Shown piece after piece: positions 12,348 through 24,800 of a stretch of 64,000 nucleotides of DNA (the first letter of the stretch is position 1; each line of letters begins with the position of its first letter). Source of the DNA: Brachypodium distachyon. Taxonomy: Eukaryota; Streptophyta; Magnoliopsida; Poales; Poaceae. The stretch lies in assembly GCF_000005505.3 (NCBI RefSeq), contig NC_016133.3, positions 41,133,237 to 41,197,236 on the forward strand, in the 5' to 3' direction. Under the pieces are notes generated by a model. It was not told the DNA's origin. It ran no database searches and saw only the letters and a list, made by a program, of their open reading frames with translations. The position numbers and the translations under genes were made by a program.

Positions 12348-14264
12348 TTAGAACTGGCAAGAAGCACCCAGCCTCTGCGTCAGCCACGTGCCGCGGGCTG
12401 CAGTTTGCTTCCTGTCACTGAACATGGTTGGCAGCAGTTCCTGGAACTTCTTAAGGAATGCATTCCACTCGTAGGTGCTCAAGTCAGACAGCTTCACAAA
12501 ATTGGAGCTAGGAGGGAGCATGTTGTTGGTGCTCCTACCTCCAGGCTGATGCTGGGTGGTGTTGCCGATGTAACCATAATTTGTTTTAGTAGTCACCCTG
12601 TTCTTTGGAACACCACTGTGGCATTTGCTGTTTCCACTGAAACTAAGCCCCTTCAGCGAGCCTGGCAGCTTTGAGGCAGAAGGAGTCCACTTAGAAACTG
12701 GACTGGTGCAGGTGCCCAGGTCATCCTTGCTCATCTCACTTTTGCTGCCCCCCTCCTTGTCCTCATTTCCCTCAACTAATCTTGACAGTGGGTTTCTGGA
12801 ACTTCCCCTCGGAGGACCAAACTTATTGAAAGGTGATGCTTCAAATGCAGCTGGATCATCCTCGGAGTCAAGATTAAACTGGGCGTCGCCATCTTCTTCT
12901 TCAGAGTCAGCTTCTGGAAGGACCAACTCTCTTTCCTCAACCCACTTCCTTGCCTTCATGCACAGAAGTTCGAGCTCACTTGGCTCCTCTTCTTTCCCAG
13001 TGAACTGCCTGCTCATCATCTCTCCTATCTCAGACAAGCAAAGGCCAGAAGCCGCAGCTTCCTTGAGAAATGTTGTTGACAGGACCAAAACCCTGAGACT
13101 TGCCTCATGGATCATGGACAGCTCCGTGCGAAGCATTTCAGCATCTTTTACAGGGTCTAGGTTGGCAACGTATTGAAGCTCTTCTGCAGAGAAAGGAATA
13201 GATGCCTGCGGCCAGTGGATCCACTCAAAGTAAGGGTCCTCTAGGCTTTCTGGCAGACAAAGGCCATGATCAATAGGAATGAGTTCTGTCTGTGCCTCAA
13301 ATCTGCCAGCGCCGGTATCAAGCTTCCTGACCAGAAGATTTCCCGCGTGCCTGTCTGTGTTGAAGATTCTGATATCAAGTATGCCAATCTTATGAACAGC
13401 AGAGACAGGAAAACCTGACGTTCCATGGTCACTGGCATCATAGTCATGAGGGATGAACTGCTGCAATGATGCAATCTTGCTAAGTGCCAGCGATTTGTTT
13501 TCACCCGTCTTAGTTTTACAGTCAACACCTTCATTAATATGGAATACATTGTGGGTGATCTTTACCAACATAGTAGGAGGGACATTGGCAAAATGATTGT
13601 AGTCAAGGAGGTAAGCAGCGACCTCTCGGAATCCAGTCTCACCAACACGCACTGATCTTTTGAGGCCTGGCTGTCCAAGGGATTTCCCTATGAAACCTTT
13701 AGGATTATTTGGAGCAAATGGTTCCTCGTCAGTCGGCTTAACTATTGCAACATGTTCTCCCCAGACGTCCTTGAAATAGTACGCACCACCCATCCCATCA
13801 GGAATAGGTACTGGGTCAACTCCATTATTTATTCCCTTTATAATATCCTTGACTAATTGCTTCATCCTTGAAGAAGGGCTAGAGCAACCTAGAATTTCAA
13901 CGACTTTACTGCGATCACACTGCTGAGCTTCGTTTCCATTAGGTGAGAGGCAAGGTGTCGAGCAGCTTCTATGCATGTGATTCCTGGTGAGAAGCAACGG
14001 CGAGTCATTCCGAATGCAGCTGAGATCATTGTCCAAAACTTGATCACCACATGTGAGTGAACTTTCCTCAGTGGGAACATTAAGGGCTATCTGCAGCTTC
14101 CTTTTCACAGTGTGTGCATTTTCTCCTCTCTCGAGTTCAATGCCCAGGACAGAACCATTGTCAATCTGGACAAACACACGTTTCCAACTAAGCAATCTCC
14201 CTGCAAATCTGTTCTTTGAGGGGAAGTCACTGCTCAAGCTGTGATCCAGGACTGCAACAGCCAT
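12348..14264 (-). CDS. Phosphatidylinositol 4-kinase gamma, ubiquitin-like-domain type, 638 aa
   Basis: A single uninterrupted coding exon of 638 residues. A ubiquitin-like domain lies at about 29-94 (FVQIDNGSVLGIEL ... DSPLLLTR). The PI3/PI4-kinase-like catalytic region is at about 155-400: G-rich entry GGAYYFKD (159-166), the lysine in AIVKP (K176), the catalytic-loop motif IFNTDRHAGNLL with D304 and N309, and the metal-binding IDHG (D332). The C-terminal tail ends with an EWNAFLKKFQELLP helix typical of the family. By family knowledge these type II-like kinases phosphorylate phosphatidylinositol at the 4 position, but several plant gamma members have shown protein-kinase activity instead, so the substrate is open. 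The arrangement matches the Arabidopsis gamma 5-7 group. The start is the first ATG and gives the usual MAVAV N-terminus. The 5'UTR is split by a long intron. Confidence 0.95.
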   Translation of the reverse strand: MAVAVLDHSLSSDFPSKNRFAGRLLSWKRVFVQIDNGSVLGIELERGENAHTVKRKLQIALNVPTEESSLTCGDQVLDNDLSCIRNDSPLLLTRNHMHRSCSTPCLSPNGNEAQQCDRSKVVEILGCSSPSSRMKQLVKDIIKGINNGVDPVPIPDGMGGAYYFKDVWGEHVAIVKPTDEEPFAPNNPKGFIGKSLGQPGLKRSVRVGETGFREVAAYLLDYNHFANVPPTMLVKITHNVFHINEGVDCKTKTGENKSLALSKIASLQQFIPHDYDASDHGTSGFPVSAVHKIGILDIRIFNTDRHAGNLLVRKLDTGAGRFEAQTELIPIDHGLCLPESLEDPYFEWIHWPQASIPFSAEELQYVANLDPVKDAEMLRTELSMIHEASLRVLVLSTTFLKEAAASGLCLSEIGEMMSRQFTGKEEEPSELELLCMKARKWVEERELVLPEADSEEEDGDAQFNLDSEDDPAAFEASPFNKFGPPRGSSRNPLSRLVEGNEDKEGGSKSEMSKDDLGTCTSPVSKWTPSASKLPGSLKGLSFSGNSKCHSGVPKNRVTTKTNYGYIGNTTQHQPGGRSTNNMLPPSSNFVKLSDLSTYEWNAFLKKFQELLPTMFSDRKQTAARGTWLTQRLGASCQF

Positions 14265-14450
14265 GTTTCAAAACAGGACTGAGAAACTTCTGAGGCATAG
14301 ATTGCCAGAAAGGAACTGCCAGATGTACTGGTAATAAGGTGGAGAGGAAACGATTTTCCAATTTTTAATTGTCAAGGTAATGAACAGTCAACGCCTCAGG
14401 TAGCTCATGGCTTTGCCTGCCCAAGGATACAAATTAAGATGCTCTGATGT

Positions 14451-15828
14451 CTGAAAAGAAATGCTACAAAATTAACTGGTAAATCCTGCAAAAGAGATAT
14501 AAACCACAAGAGCTCGCATTAGATGCAAGACAGTAAGAAGTTTTAACTATGCTAATCAAGATATAGTGCACCAAAACAAGGTAATACCACAGATAGGTCA
14601 TAGGAAAGCAACTCTGTTCCCAGCAGAGAAAAAGGCATAATAAATGGATATGTTTTGCGGAAATTTCAGTGTGCACATCATTATAAAAACCAATGTAGAA
14701 CAAAAATTCCATTCCGGTCAACAAGCAAAACTGCATACGAGAAATATCCTAAAGTGTCTAGGTACCAATTCTTTGCATTCCATTGTCTTCATGAAGCGAG
14801 AAATTCAATATTTAGCACATCTGGTCTAATCACTCGAAACAGTAAAGATGCATACACGGGTACCTATATTTGCACCCTTAAGCACAATTTCGATACTAAA
14901 ATTTTAAAAGGATCACAAATTACAACTTGATATACAATTACAAGAGACAAACCTAATTCACATAAAGTATTAGAATTCAGAACTCTAAAATAACACATGA
15001 TTCTAGGAATGTAGATTAAATGATTAAGCCAACATGTTTGCATCCTTCGGCACAACTGGAATACAAATATCTCAGAAGGATCTTATGTCCGTAAATCTAA
15101 TCAGCATACTAGAATTTGGAACTAAAAAATACACGCGATTCAATGTACAATGGATATAGAGATTCATTAGACCTACTTGCAGCTATATTTGCATGGTTAA
15201 GCACAACTGTTGTCCCATATTGACATTCAGAAGGATCACATAACGCAACGTGACATACATATTGCATCGAATAATCCTAATTCACGTACTTACTAGAATC
15301 TAAAAATCCAAAAAGTGGAGTAACACGTAATCCAATGGATATCAGATTAATTCAGCCTATTTGCAGCTATATTTGCATCCTAACGCACGAGACACGATTG
15401 CCATACTAATGTCAGAAGGACGACACGTCGCAACTTGAATTACATGTTGCAACAAATGAAACTGATTCGCGTATTAGAATTCAAAACTCGAAGTCTTAAT
15501 TTAAAAAAAAACACGAAAAATCGTCAGACGATTCAATGGATGTACATTCATTCGACCTACTTGAAGCCGGCAATTTAATGGGCTCGACAACATATCTATG
15601 GGCTATGGTTCCAAAATCCCGATGACAAATACACGTAGGATCTCTAAACTAACAATGTCAATGGAGTGCTCCCGACGAAATCCGTCAAAATTACGCCCCC
15701 AAAACATACAGCATTTCGAACCTCGCATCAAATGCTTCATCAGACAACCGGAGAACCCACTCAAATCGTTCCCGCACAAACCGGAGCAGCAGGCAGGCAG
15801 CGGCGAAGAGGGGATCGGGCTGACTCAC
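14451..15828 (-). other. Predicted 5'UTR intron of the PI4K gamma gene
   Basis: On the minus strand a GC-rich leader (about 15830-15990) ends in a strong donor, CG/GTGAGTC at 15829/15828. A strong acceptor, TTCTTTTCAG, ends at 14451, 186 bases before the start codon. The enclosed 1,378 bases are AT-rich, as expected for a grass intron. First introns in leaders often raise expression. The boundaries are predicted from splice signals only. Confidence 0.7.
14865..15500. repeat. Degenerate tandem array inside the 5'UTR intron
   Basis: Four related units begin at about 14865, 15035, 15184 and 15369 (period roughly 150-185 bp). Each starts with TATTTGCA or TGTTTGCA, then a GCACAA-type block, then GAAGGATC or similar, then TATTAGAATTC or TACTAGAATTT. 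The copies are well diverged. Confidence 0.6.
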
Positions 15829-15989
15829 CGGCGGGGCTGGCCGGGGCGGCGAGAAGAGGGGACGGCTTCTTCTTCCGGCAGGGGGCAGGGTGGGGAGATC
15901 GAACGGCCCGGACGGACAGACGTCGCCGTCGCCCCTGATCCGACGCTCCGTCGGCGGTGGTGGCGCGACGGGACGCGCTCCTCCTCCTT

Positions 15990-16797
15990 CCTTTCCCTCC
16001 CCAGTTATAGGCTTAACTCGCCCCTCGACCCAAAGGACGGGTTAAACACTAATAACCGCGGCTAGAGGGCCAGGTAAACCATGGCCGCGCCCTCTTTGTA
16101 GCTGGACCCCTTTTTCATGGCTCAAAATAGATCGCATGCAGAAAAAAAATTTAAAATTTTTTTTGGGGGGGAGTGCGTAGCTGGAGCTTTTTCCTTCGAA
16201 GCAAAGAAATTCACCCCAGGACGTGTGATATTTTGATCGTGCGAGCTATACTTTCGCAGAACTAGATCTTATCTTCCTGGACACGTAGACGGTTAGGCCA
16301 CTTTTCGATTGCAATGAAGGAAAATGTACAGTGATAGATAGGACAGTCTTCTCTTTATGTCATTTCTATTGTGTGTCATTTATTGCTTTTTTTCTTTTCC
16401 TTTTCGAGAGATCTGCCCAACATGCTATCGTGATGAAATCGTATATAGTGTGACTGGCACGACACGTTTCGCATTTGCAGTACACGGCAAAAGCTCCTCG
16501 GCTCCTGCACCTCACGTCGTCTCGTGACTCTCGTCGCCCTGCGACAGAGAAAATCAGTCCCGTCTGTGTCAATGCAAAACTCTCACGCGGTGCCATTGTG
16601 TCAAGTTGGATCTTTTTTTTTTTAGGGAGTGTCAAGTTGGATCTTTGTGCAAGGTTAGGCCCGATACAGCCCACCACCTGAGTTGAGTTGGGCCAGTCAG
16701 ATTGGGACGATTGTTCTGCGAGAACCAGAGAAGCAGAGACGGCCAGGGGCAGGCAGTGCGTTGGTTCACATGTCACTTTCTTTTCTGAAAACACACC
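15990..16797. other. Promoter-side intergenic region of PI4K gamma
   Basis: This is the likely promoter side of the leftward PI4K gamma gene, up to the hAT insertion. I could not choose a TATA box with confidence. No gene is evident. A short duplication, GTGTCAAGTTGGATCTTT, occurs at about 16597 and 16628. Confidence 0.45.
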
Positions 16798-16805
16798 CAT
16801 GAATC

Positions 16806-18861
16806 TAGGCCTGGTAATGGTTTGAAATCCGGACCATACCCGCACCAAACCAGATAAGACAATACATAAAACCAATCCGCATCCACCCCAAACACTAGAC
16901 CCTTCGATCCAGTCCAGACCAACTCGTACGCGATCTACATCCAACCCACTCCAATCCGAATCAACCAAATGGACTGGGCAAACCATTTCAGACCATTTCG
17001 GAACCACGGTACACACACTAGAAGAGCCATCGATAGTTTAGCTCACAATCCACGATGCGCATGCAGACGTGCTGGCTGTTGGATTCGGTACTTCAGCTCT
17101 TAAAGTGAAACATTAAAGGTGCAGTACAGCTTAACCCTGCTGCCCAAATGAAACAAATATTATGTAATGTGAAATGACAATTGCAAAAAAAAAAAAATCC
17201 TTCCAGGCAAACAATCGCAACTATGAAGTCCCATCAAATGTCTGCTTAATTAACGGTTAGTTACATAGATTGAATTATTACTTCATTAGACATGATTTCT
17301 AGGGAGTAACTACACAAGTAACTTTACTAGGGTCCATAGCTTCAGTGCATCTGGTCAGTGAGCAAAAGCCCCATTTTTTTACACCAATTTTGTCACCATC
17401 TTCATGGACTCCTTCCATTCAACACTTGTACAATGATTTGTGTGAACACTTCACCACCTGAAACATGGAGTGATCTGCTTATAGAAAGGAAATTATTTGC
17501 ATAGCAGGGGAGGCCCATGTGATATCTATACAGGGATGAAACATCAGGAATTAGTCTCGACATAATTAAGCTTCAGTTCAATTAATTCTGAACTAACAGT
17601 AGCTACACACATATAACTTTTGAGATTTTACATACATAGTTATTCAGATAAGCTTCACTGATAAGCTTCAGATTTTTCATATATTCATACAAGCTTCACA
17701 TAACTAGAAGATATACATGCAGAGACTATCATGCTCTGGCTGCATGATTGGCATTGCACATTCAGTAATTACAGACAACATCTCATGACATAACAAGAAA
17801 CTCTAGTATCAACGGTTATGTTTTCCTAACGGAAAAAAAAAACCATTTGCATCAGACCATATTAAGCAGGACAAACTTGCAGTTCTACAACACAACTAAG
17901 ATACACTCACAGGGCAGATGTGGAAGGTCTCGGTGACTAGGAGGAGGCAGTGGACATGTGCTGTCAATCTGGAATAACATCTTAGCAAAGGACCAACTGC
18001 CCTATCAAAATAACCATCTCTCGTGCTGTATATGTGAAATTAATATTAGTATTTAGTAGTTAATTCTCTATACATTCAAGCAATGCATTAGGGAATTCTG
18101 CATAAACATAGTGAGCAGAACAGACAATAAAAAATAAATTAGGACATGTGAATAATCACTTGTAAGCAGTACTTGAAGCCAACGGCCAAATTAAGTACAT
18201 TTACTCAATCAGTACCTTCAAATAAAATAGGTATTCAATTAGTACTGCACCTACTTGAACAACAAAAACGGGAGTAAAACGAAAATTCTGGAAAGCAATC
18301 CTCGGATTCATCCAAAAACAGAATCTAACATTGCTTACCGATTTAGTGAAGGGCGGTTCGATTGAGATCGGATGGAGCAAAAGGAAGTTGCCCCGGTGGA
18401 ATCTTGTGGCAGAGTAGGACCTTGGGGAACAATCGCTAGCAGGGCCAGCCAATGAGAGGATGATCTAGGCAGAGAAATCCCTGGGGGAAGGCAGCGTGAG
18501 GGACCGGATCCGCGGAATCCGGCGGCCCTAGGTATGCCGGCGGTGGAGCACCGGATGGGGGAGACGGCGGCGGCGCAACCCTAGGCCCCCAGCAAGGATC
18601 TGGGGAAGACGAAGAAGACGCTAGACACGACGCTAGCTGCTCCTTTGCCCACGGGTCGAGCCCAGAGGGAATCCACGGGTTCAGCCCATACAAAACCAAA
18701 GCGTTTGAGTCCAAAACCAAACCACTCCAAACCATTTCTACGTTAAAACCGCACCAGACCCATCCATTCGCAAAGTCAATCCATTTCCACCCACCGAAAG
18801 ACGACCCAGTTGAGAGCCCGAACCATAAAAACCATTTGAATCCAACCCATTACCAGGCCTA
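16806..18861. mobile_element. Non-autonomous hAT-type DNA transposon, 2,056 bp
   Basis: The left end is TAGGCCTGGTAATGG and the right end is its exact inverse complement, CCATTACCAGGCCTA. The element is flanked by a perfect 8-bp target duplication, CATGAATC, at 16798-16805 and 18862-18869. Eight-base duplications and short TAGG-type ends are diagnostic of the hAT superfamily. Subterminal regions are full of short AACC/CCAAACC and AAACCATTT motifs, as expected for transposase binding. No transposase frame of useful length was found inside, so it must have been mobilised in trans. On the minus strand near its right end it carries an exon-like GC-rich stretch followed by a splice donor. Confidence 0.92.
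18338..18700 (-). other. Exon-like GC-rich stretch inside the hAT element
   Basis: Reading leftwards, this GC-rich block contains a proline-rich open stretch and ends at a good splice donor (AATCG/GTAAGC, about 18338). After it the sequence turns AT-rich like an intron. It may be the leader exon of a lost transposase gene or a captured host exon. I cannot tell which and recognise no domain. Confidence 0.35.
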
Positions 18862-18869
18862 CATGAATC

Positions 18870-21800
18870 TCGTCTAAACGGCATGACCGACTTGTTTCAC
18901 CAGAAATTTCGTCAGTACATCGTCCGTCTTCCTTCCCCGAGGCCCTTATAGACTCTCTACATGGAATTTCCAGGACTTCTGTGGTCGGCGTGCATCGCAT
19001 ATACAACTTGTGCATCCGCCAGGAAAAGAATAGAGCCAGCCTTCTCAATTTTTTAGGCACTTGGCTCGATCGACCGAAGGAAGCGCGTACATATAACCAC
19101 GTGTAGATCCTTGTGTGTGAGTGGGCGCGTACGTGAGCGTGACAACCACCCGGGGCAGACAACTAAAGCTAGCTAGCCAGTGCTAGCAGTAGCTAGGGCG
19201 TCACACAAGTCACACAGCACGTTTTTGTCCGCCAGCTTCCTGCGTGTGTGCTTGCATGTGTGGTCACCTGAAGGAGAAAGAGAGAAGGAGCAGACAACCG
19301 CTGGCCCATGCACGTCAAATTTCCCCGGCCAAGATCGATCTCGCCGCGCGTGGGCGGTTGAGCACTGCACGCACCGCACCAAACCCTGTCTACACATCTA
19401 CTGTACATGGCAAGTAACGTCGTTTTCCTAACCAAGCTCCGGTCGCTCGTGTTAGCTAGCCAGCTGAGACAGACTTAGACAGGAAGCGCATCCGGGCAAA
19501 GATCGATCGATCGGGGAAACACACGAGACGAGATAGAGTAAAAGGGGTCAGAAATACTCAGAGCAGAGAGAGTAAAAAGCCAACAGCGTAGCACCAGCAC
19601 GACCCATGGCAGCATCTAGCTAGGCAGCACATTGGTTTCGTCACGGCAGGCAAGGAACAGTAAGTAGCTGCTGCATAATGCCGACGGCGGTCAGGCTTGT
19701 CCGCAGCGGCGTCAGGCAGGAGGATAGAGCGTCACTCCCGGCCGGCCGTTCGGGCCCGGACGTGATCGGGGTAGGGCCGCGGGGGCCGGATCCGAGCACC
19801 GCCCACTCGACGACTTGACGTCGCTCTGTCTGTGGTGGCCTTTGCTTCGTTCCCTAGGCACACGTGCTAGATGTCTAGCAATAATAAAGCTCGGTCCCAG
19901 CCTAACCCACTCGCAAGTCCCAAGTTCCGGCTGCTCTGATCGTTTTCTTAAATTCGCTTGGGTTGATCCGGATACAAGAAGCCTAGTTAGAACAGCATCG
20001 TTAAGCACACAGGTCGCCACTAAAGTTCCTACTCAACAACCACGCTTAAAACCCCGAATTTGTTGTGCTGCCGGTAGCGATGGAGAGGAGAGGAAAACGA
20101 CAGCGTTCGTCCTGCAAAGGATTAATCCCGAAAGGCCGAAGCCAGCCCACGTGCACCCGTGCGCACCACCACCCCAGAGTCCAGACCGAGGGCACCGTCT
20201 CGAGTCCAAACGCCGTGCCGTCCCACTTCCATCTCTCGCCTGACGCCGTCCGTGGCTCCCTCCGCGACAAATGCTGCAAAGCGGCCGATCGGTCGAGGCC
20301 CACCGCACGCGGAGAGGACGAGAGCGGGCCGCACGCCGCGGCCTCCAACTCGGGGCAAATGCAATGGCTGCCCGCACGTGAGGGAGCCCAGGGCCCAGGC
20401 CACAGGCCCGGTAGGCCGGGACGTTTACTCTCTCTCTCTGGCGCGCATCGCGTCCTCCTGACGCAGACGGTACACGGCAAACGACGCGCCGGCTCGTTCC
20501 GAATGTCTTTAAAATTTGTTCATCTTTCTCGCCATTTCTATTCTTTTTTCTTTCGTTGTATTGTACGTACACTCGATGTTGCCTGTTAGTTTAGCACTTT
20601 AGACAATCCGAACGCAAGCAAACACAGGATGAACATGAGCGGTGGACACGTCAGAGAGCGCCGGGACAAGCAAAAGAGACGGCAAGAAGCCATTTCCCCT
20701 TCCCCCCTTGCCCCACCGGTGAGTTGGCCACGTGACGCGCCGAACAGACACCTCCGACCCGACGGGCGCTCACGTGATGATCCAGCCGCGCCTTTCCAGG
20801 GCACGCTCCCACGCGTCGAGCACTACGCGCCAGACCGCGCGCTTAATCTAAATCTAATCTAATCCTCCTTCTCCAGCTTAATTAATATAAGCAGTCACAT
20901 GCAAGCATGGGATTAGTGGACCCAATCAACACAACCCCTCTCCCATCCCCTCTCACCATACAACAAACAGCAGGTCACGCTGTCTCATTATGACTTGTAC
21001 ACTAATCGCTCCCTCACATTAATTTACAGATCCCCAAGACGATTCTTCTTTAAACAAAGATCCAAAGCACTGACAGCGAGAGCTAGCGCAGGGAGAATGT
21101 CTACGGGTCTATCGAGTAGAGTAGGATCGAACCACGGTTAGTGAGAAAAGTTTACTTAATCCGACGGCCTTTCGCTTCCATCCGAATCTTCCTCTCTGTC
21201 ATCGTGTCGGTACGATTACTTTACTCATTCGATCGATCGAGCTCTTCTTAATTTAATTATGGACGGAGGAGATACAATGGAGATGGCGGGATGCATGCAT
21301 GGGAATGCAAGCAAGAACATGCATGCTACGGACTCCTACAAGTAATTTGTTTTCGCAAACCTTGTCTGCCTTTAGCGCGTGAGGTGAGGTGGTGTTGTTC
21401 TTTCCGTCATGTGACGATCCATGATTAGGTGCCATTGGCGTGATACAGTACTGCTGGTACAAAACACCTGGTTATTAATGCCTTTAATGATTGCGTTGCT
21501 AAAGAAATGGGGAAGGAGGGCGGCTCACACATGGGGGGAGGGGGATCGAGGGGGATGCTGCAAAGCATATGGTGGGAAGGTGCATGCATGGATTGGATCC
21601 AATCGATCCAAAGCGAAGAATGGACATAGAAAATAGTAGCAAGTTAATTAGCAACGGCCGGCTAGGGAGGTTACATGGCAGGAGTGCAAACAAGGTCACA
21701 TGCTGTTTTGTCGGGATCTTTACAGAATGGTTTAGTACGTACGTAGCTGCAAGCACTTTTCTCTGACAATAGGATACTGGTGTCAGAATTGTACGGTTTT

Positions 21801-24800
21801 GTTAATTAAAAGATGTATCTAGGGTACTGTCCGGCCGTATGATTGTTCAAGTTACACATGGCCAGTGCTAGATGGATCGCTTGAAAGACACACAACTCGC
21901 TGGGTTTTTAATTATCTTTTAACCAGGTGGTAAATCGCGCGATTACACACAGGTGTCATAATAACTCAATAGATCGGTCTTAATTTGATTTTTTGATCGG
22001 GCACTCTTCGTTCCACCTTATCCAACAGATCGATCCATAAACCTTTAATCGGTTGGTTTACGTGTTAAACATCAGATCAACGATCATGACACAACATATG
22101 ATCGGTAACATCACCACATCAGCTAGCGGTTTAATTAAGGGCCATGTAAAACTAGCAGAAAAGTTTTGTGAGCGGTGACAGATCACGGAAACACATGGGC
22201 AGGCACTAGTTTACGTTGCAGCTAGCTAGCTTAATTAGGATGGTCCCGTACCAAGCACGCGCTCCGGCATGCATGAGAGCACCGCGATCCGGTATCACAC
22301 GGTACACGTACGAACACGGACAAAGGACGCTGCATATGGTGCTAGCTTTGCTGTCGCGTACCACAGGGCGTGATGTCGGCCACGAGTACGTACCCGCAAG
22401 TCGAGAGATGGCGAGGAAAGCTTAATTAATCCTCTGCTTGCTTGCGTTAATTGCATGTATGTATAGAGAGTAATGTGCGTCATGCAAAATTCTTTCGGTT
22501 AGTTCGTGACCACATAAATGGAACAACATCTTGTAAACAAAGAAAAAGGTGAGGATCGATGAAAGTCGTTGCATGCGGCACATGCATGCAGTCTGAGTCT
22601 GAGCACCGCTCGAAAGAAAGTGAGATCAGCGGGTAGGCTTGCTAGCTCATGGGCGCGGATCTGGAGCTGGATCGCCATCCTAGCGGTGACCTGATCCTCT
22701 TCTGTACATGCCGACACTGACAATGGCCGAGGAAGATAGCCGGCCGGGCGCTTCCAGGGCACGCACCGTCTCTCGTGTCTCGTTCTGCCGCCGCTTGCGC
22801 GTGCTCGGGCGGAAGCACGGGAGCTCGTCCAGTTCTTTACCCGTCTTCGGCAGTTCGCCCGCCCGATGAATGATTGAACTCCTTGAAACCAAGCGCGTGC
22901 AAACGCACTGTCTCAGGCCGGCAGGCACTGCTCTCGCTCTCGACGCTTTCGCGGTCGGCAAACCCCGGCCGCGATGGCCCAGCGTCCACTGTTGTCGCGT
23001 GTGCGCGGGGGCGTCAGGGCACGCGTGAGCGCGCGTGTGTCCTGACCGGCCGGGTGGCCTGAGACGACGGCACGCTGCGGCGGCCAGCACGTGTGCGTGC
23101 GTGGCCGGCCGCATCCGCATGCATTGCGTACGTGTGGCCTCTGCGCAACCGCACGGGGGCCTGTCCCCCCTGCCCTGCCCTGCCCTGCCCGCCTACCCGG
23201 CCGGCGCCTAAGCTTGTCAGTGCTGCTGGCAGTAATTGGCGACTTGACCACTCGTACGTCCGTACGTGGATATACGTGCCTGCATGTATGTCGTCTGACG
23301 GTCAGAGACCAATTGTTAGTGGCGACAAAAGACATACTCTCCCTCGGTTAATTCGATCGTTGATGGCACTCGCACGCAACACTGACTGCCACGTGAATCG
23401 ACCGACGATCCTGTCGCAACAGCCAGCGATTTATTAGAGGAAGCTAAGCGAGGCTCGCATCAGAATCTCGCTCCCGGAGGACACCCTTCGGCGCATGCTT
23501 CCCCGATTCCGGACGGGATCAATGTGCCCGCAAAGCATCAAGCGATCCAATCGAATCGAGCAGCATAAATTACGGTTGACATGTTTCCGTCGTGCCGTTT
23601 AACCTGCCACTTCCCCCCCTCTTTACAAAAGGGAGTTCGGTCATCATTCGGTGCTAGCTTGTTCCCGCGGTCTCCGTCGATTTTTTTTACTCGACCGACA
23701 CATGAATTTAATCCACGAAGCAGCAACCGATCACATCCGGGAGCAAATCACGCGAGATTCGAATCGAAAACCTCGTCTCAGGGGACAACAATTTGGTGCG
23801 CTTGCCGATTCCGCACGCCACGGCCGGACGCACAAGTCAAGTGATGGACCGATCCAGCAGCGAAAGGTGCCGCTACTACTACTGCACATGTTTCTATCGT
23901 GCCGGTTTAACCTGTTTGCTACAATTCCCCTTTCTGAAAGTAGTTCGGTCATCGTGCGCGTCATGCGGGGGGTGAGTTTCGCTACGGTCGCTATCGCGGG
24001 AAGTTAAGTGCAGGTAATAATAAGTATGGTCCATACGCGGACGTGGAAATTAAGGAGTGTATGTGATATGAATACACCACCGCATGTGTACGTACGTACG
24101 ACTCTCTGAACTGCACGTTTCAAACGAGGTTTGTCCTGGTCGAGCCAAGATCGATCCCAAGAGACGTATCCAACGTCGGATGAATAAACAAGGACATGGA
24201 GCTGGAGTCTGTCTCACGAAACGTCCAATCCGTCGCACGTACGTACAGATCCGATCGAACGTGTACGTATACTACTCAGTGGTGGATTTTAGCACGGGGG
24301 ATCATTGACCTCGTAGGATTAGTCAACAAGTTCAGTAAAAAATGAATGAAGGGAATCATCGTGGTGGTAGTTACTCCGTAGGACTCATCTACTGTATCGT
24401 GCTGTACTACCAGATGCATGCATCCGCCATGCATGCACGGTCCCCGACCGACACATGGACGGCGCCTGATACGGACGGATCTGCTTGTCCCCAGGGCGCG
24501 TGCGCGGGCGAGTACGTACGTACGCATTTAGCTCAACAATTTCTCTCTCTTTTTTTTTTGCGCTGGAAGCTCAACCATTCTCTATTTGCAATTTGCAATC
24601 GAGGAGCCAAGCACTGTAACCGAGCAAGCAAATCCTTGCTCGTCAGCAACTCGTTCATTACGGGTTTGTTCCTCTGCTGCGTGCGAGAAAGGCTCGTACT
24701 GAGTCGTGACGTCGCGATACCGAGCAGAAAAAAAAAATCATCGAGGTGAGCCGTGAGCTCACTGTTAGGAAAAGATTAATAAGCGGGCCGGCCGGAGACA

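Noticed and set aside
19815..20589. Cluster of frames of 100-180 codons on both strands
   Set aside because: Mutually overlapping, low in complexity and without recognisable domains; expected at this GC content.
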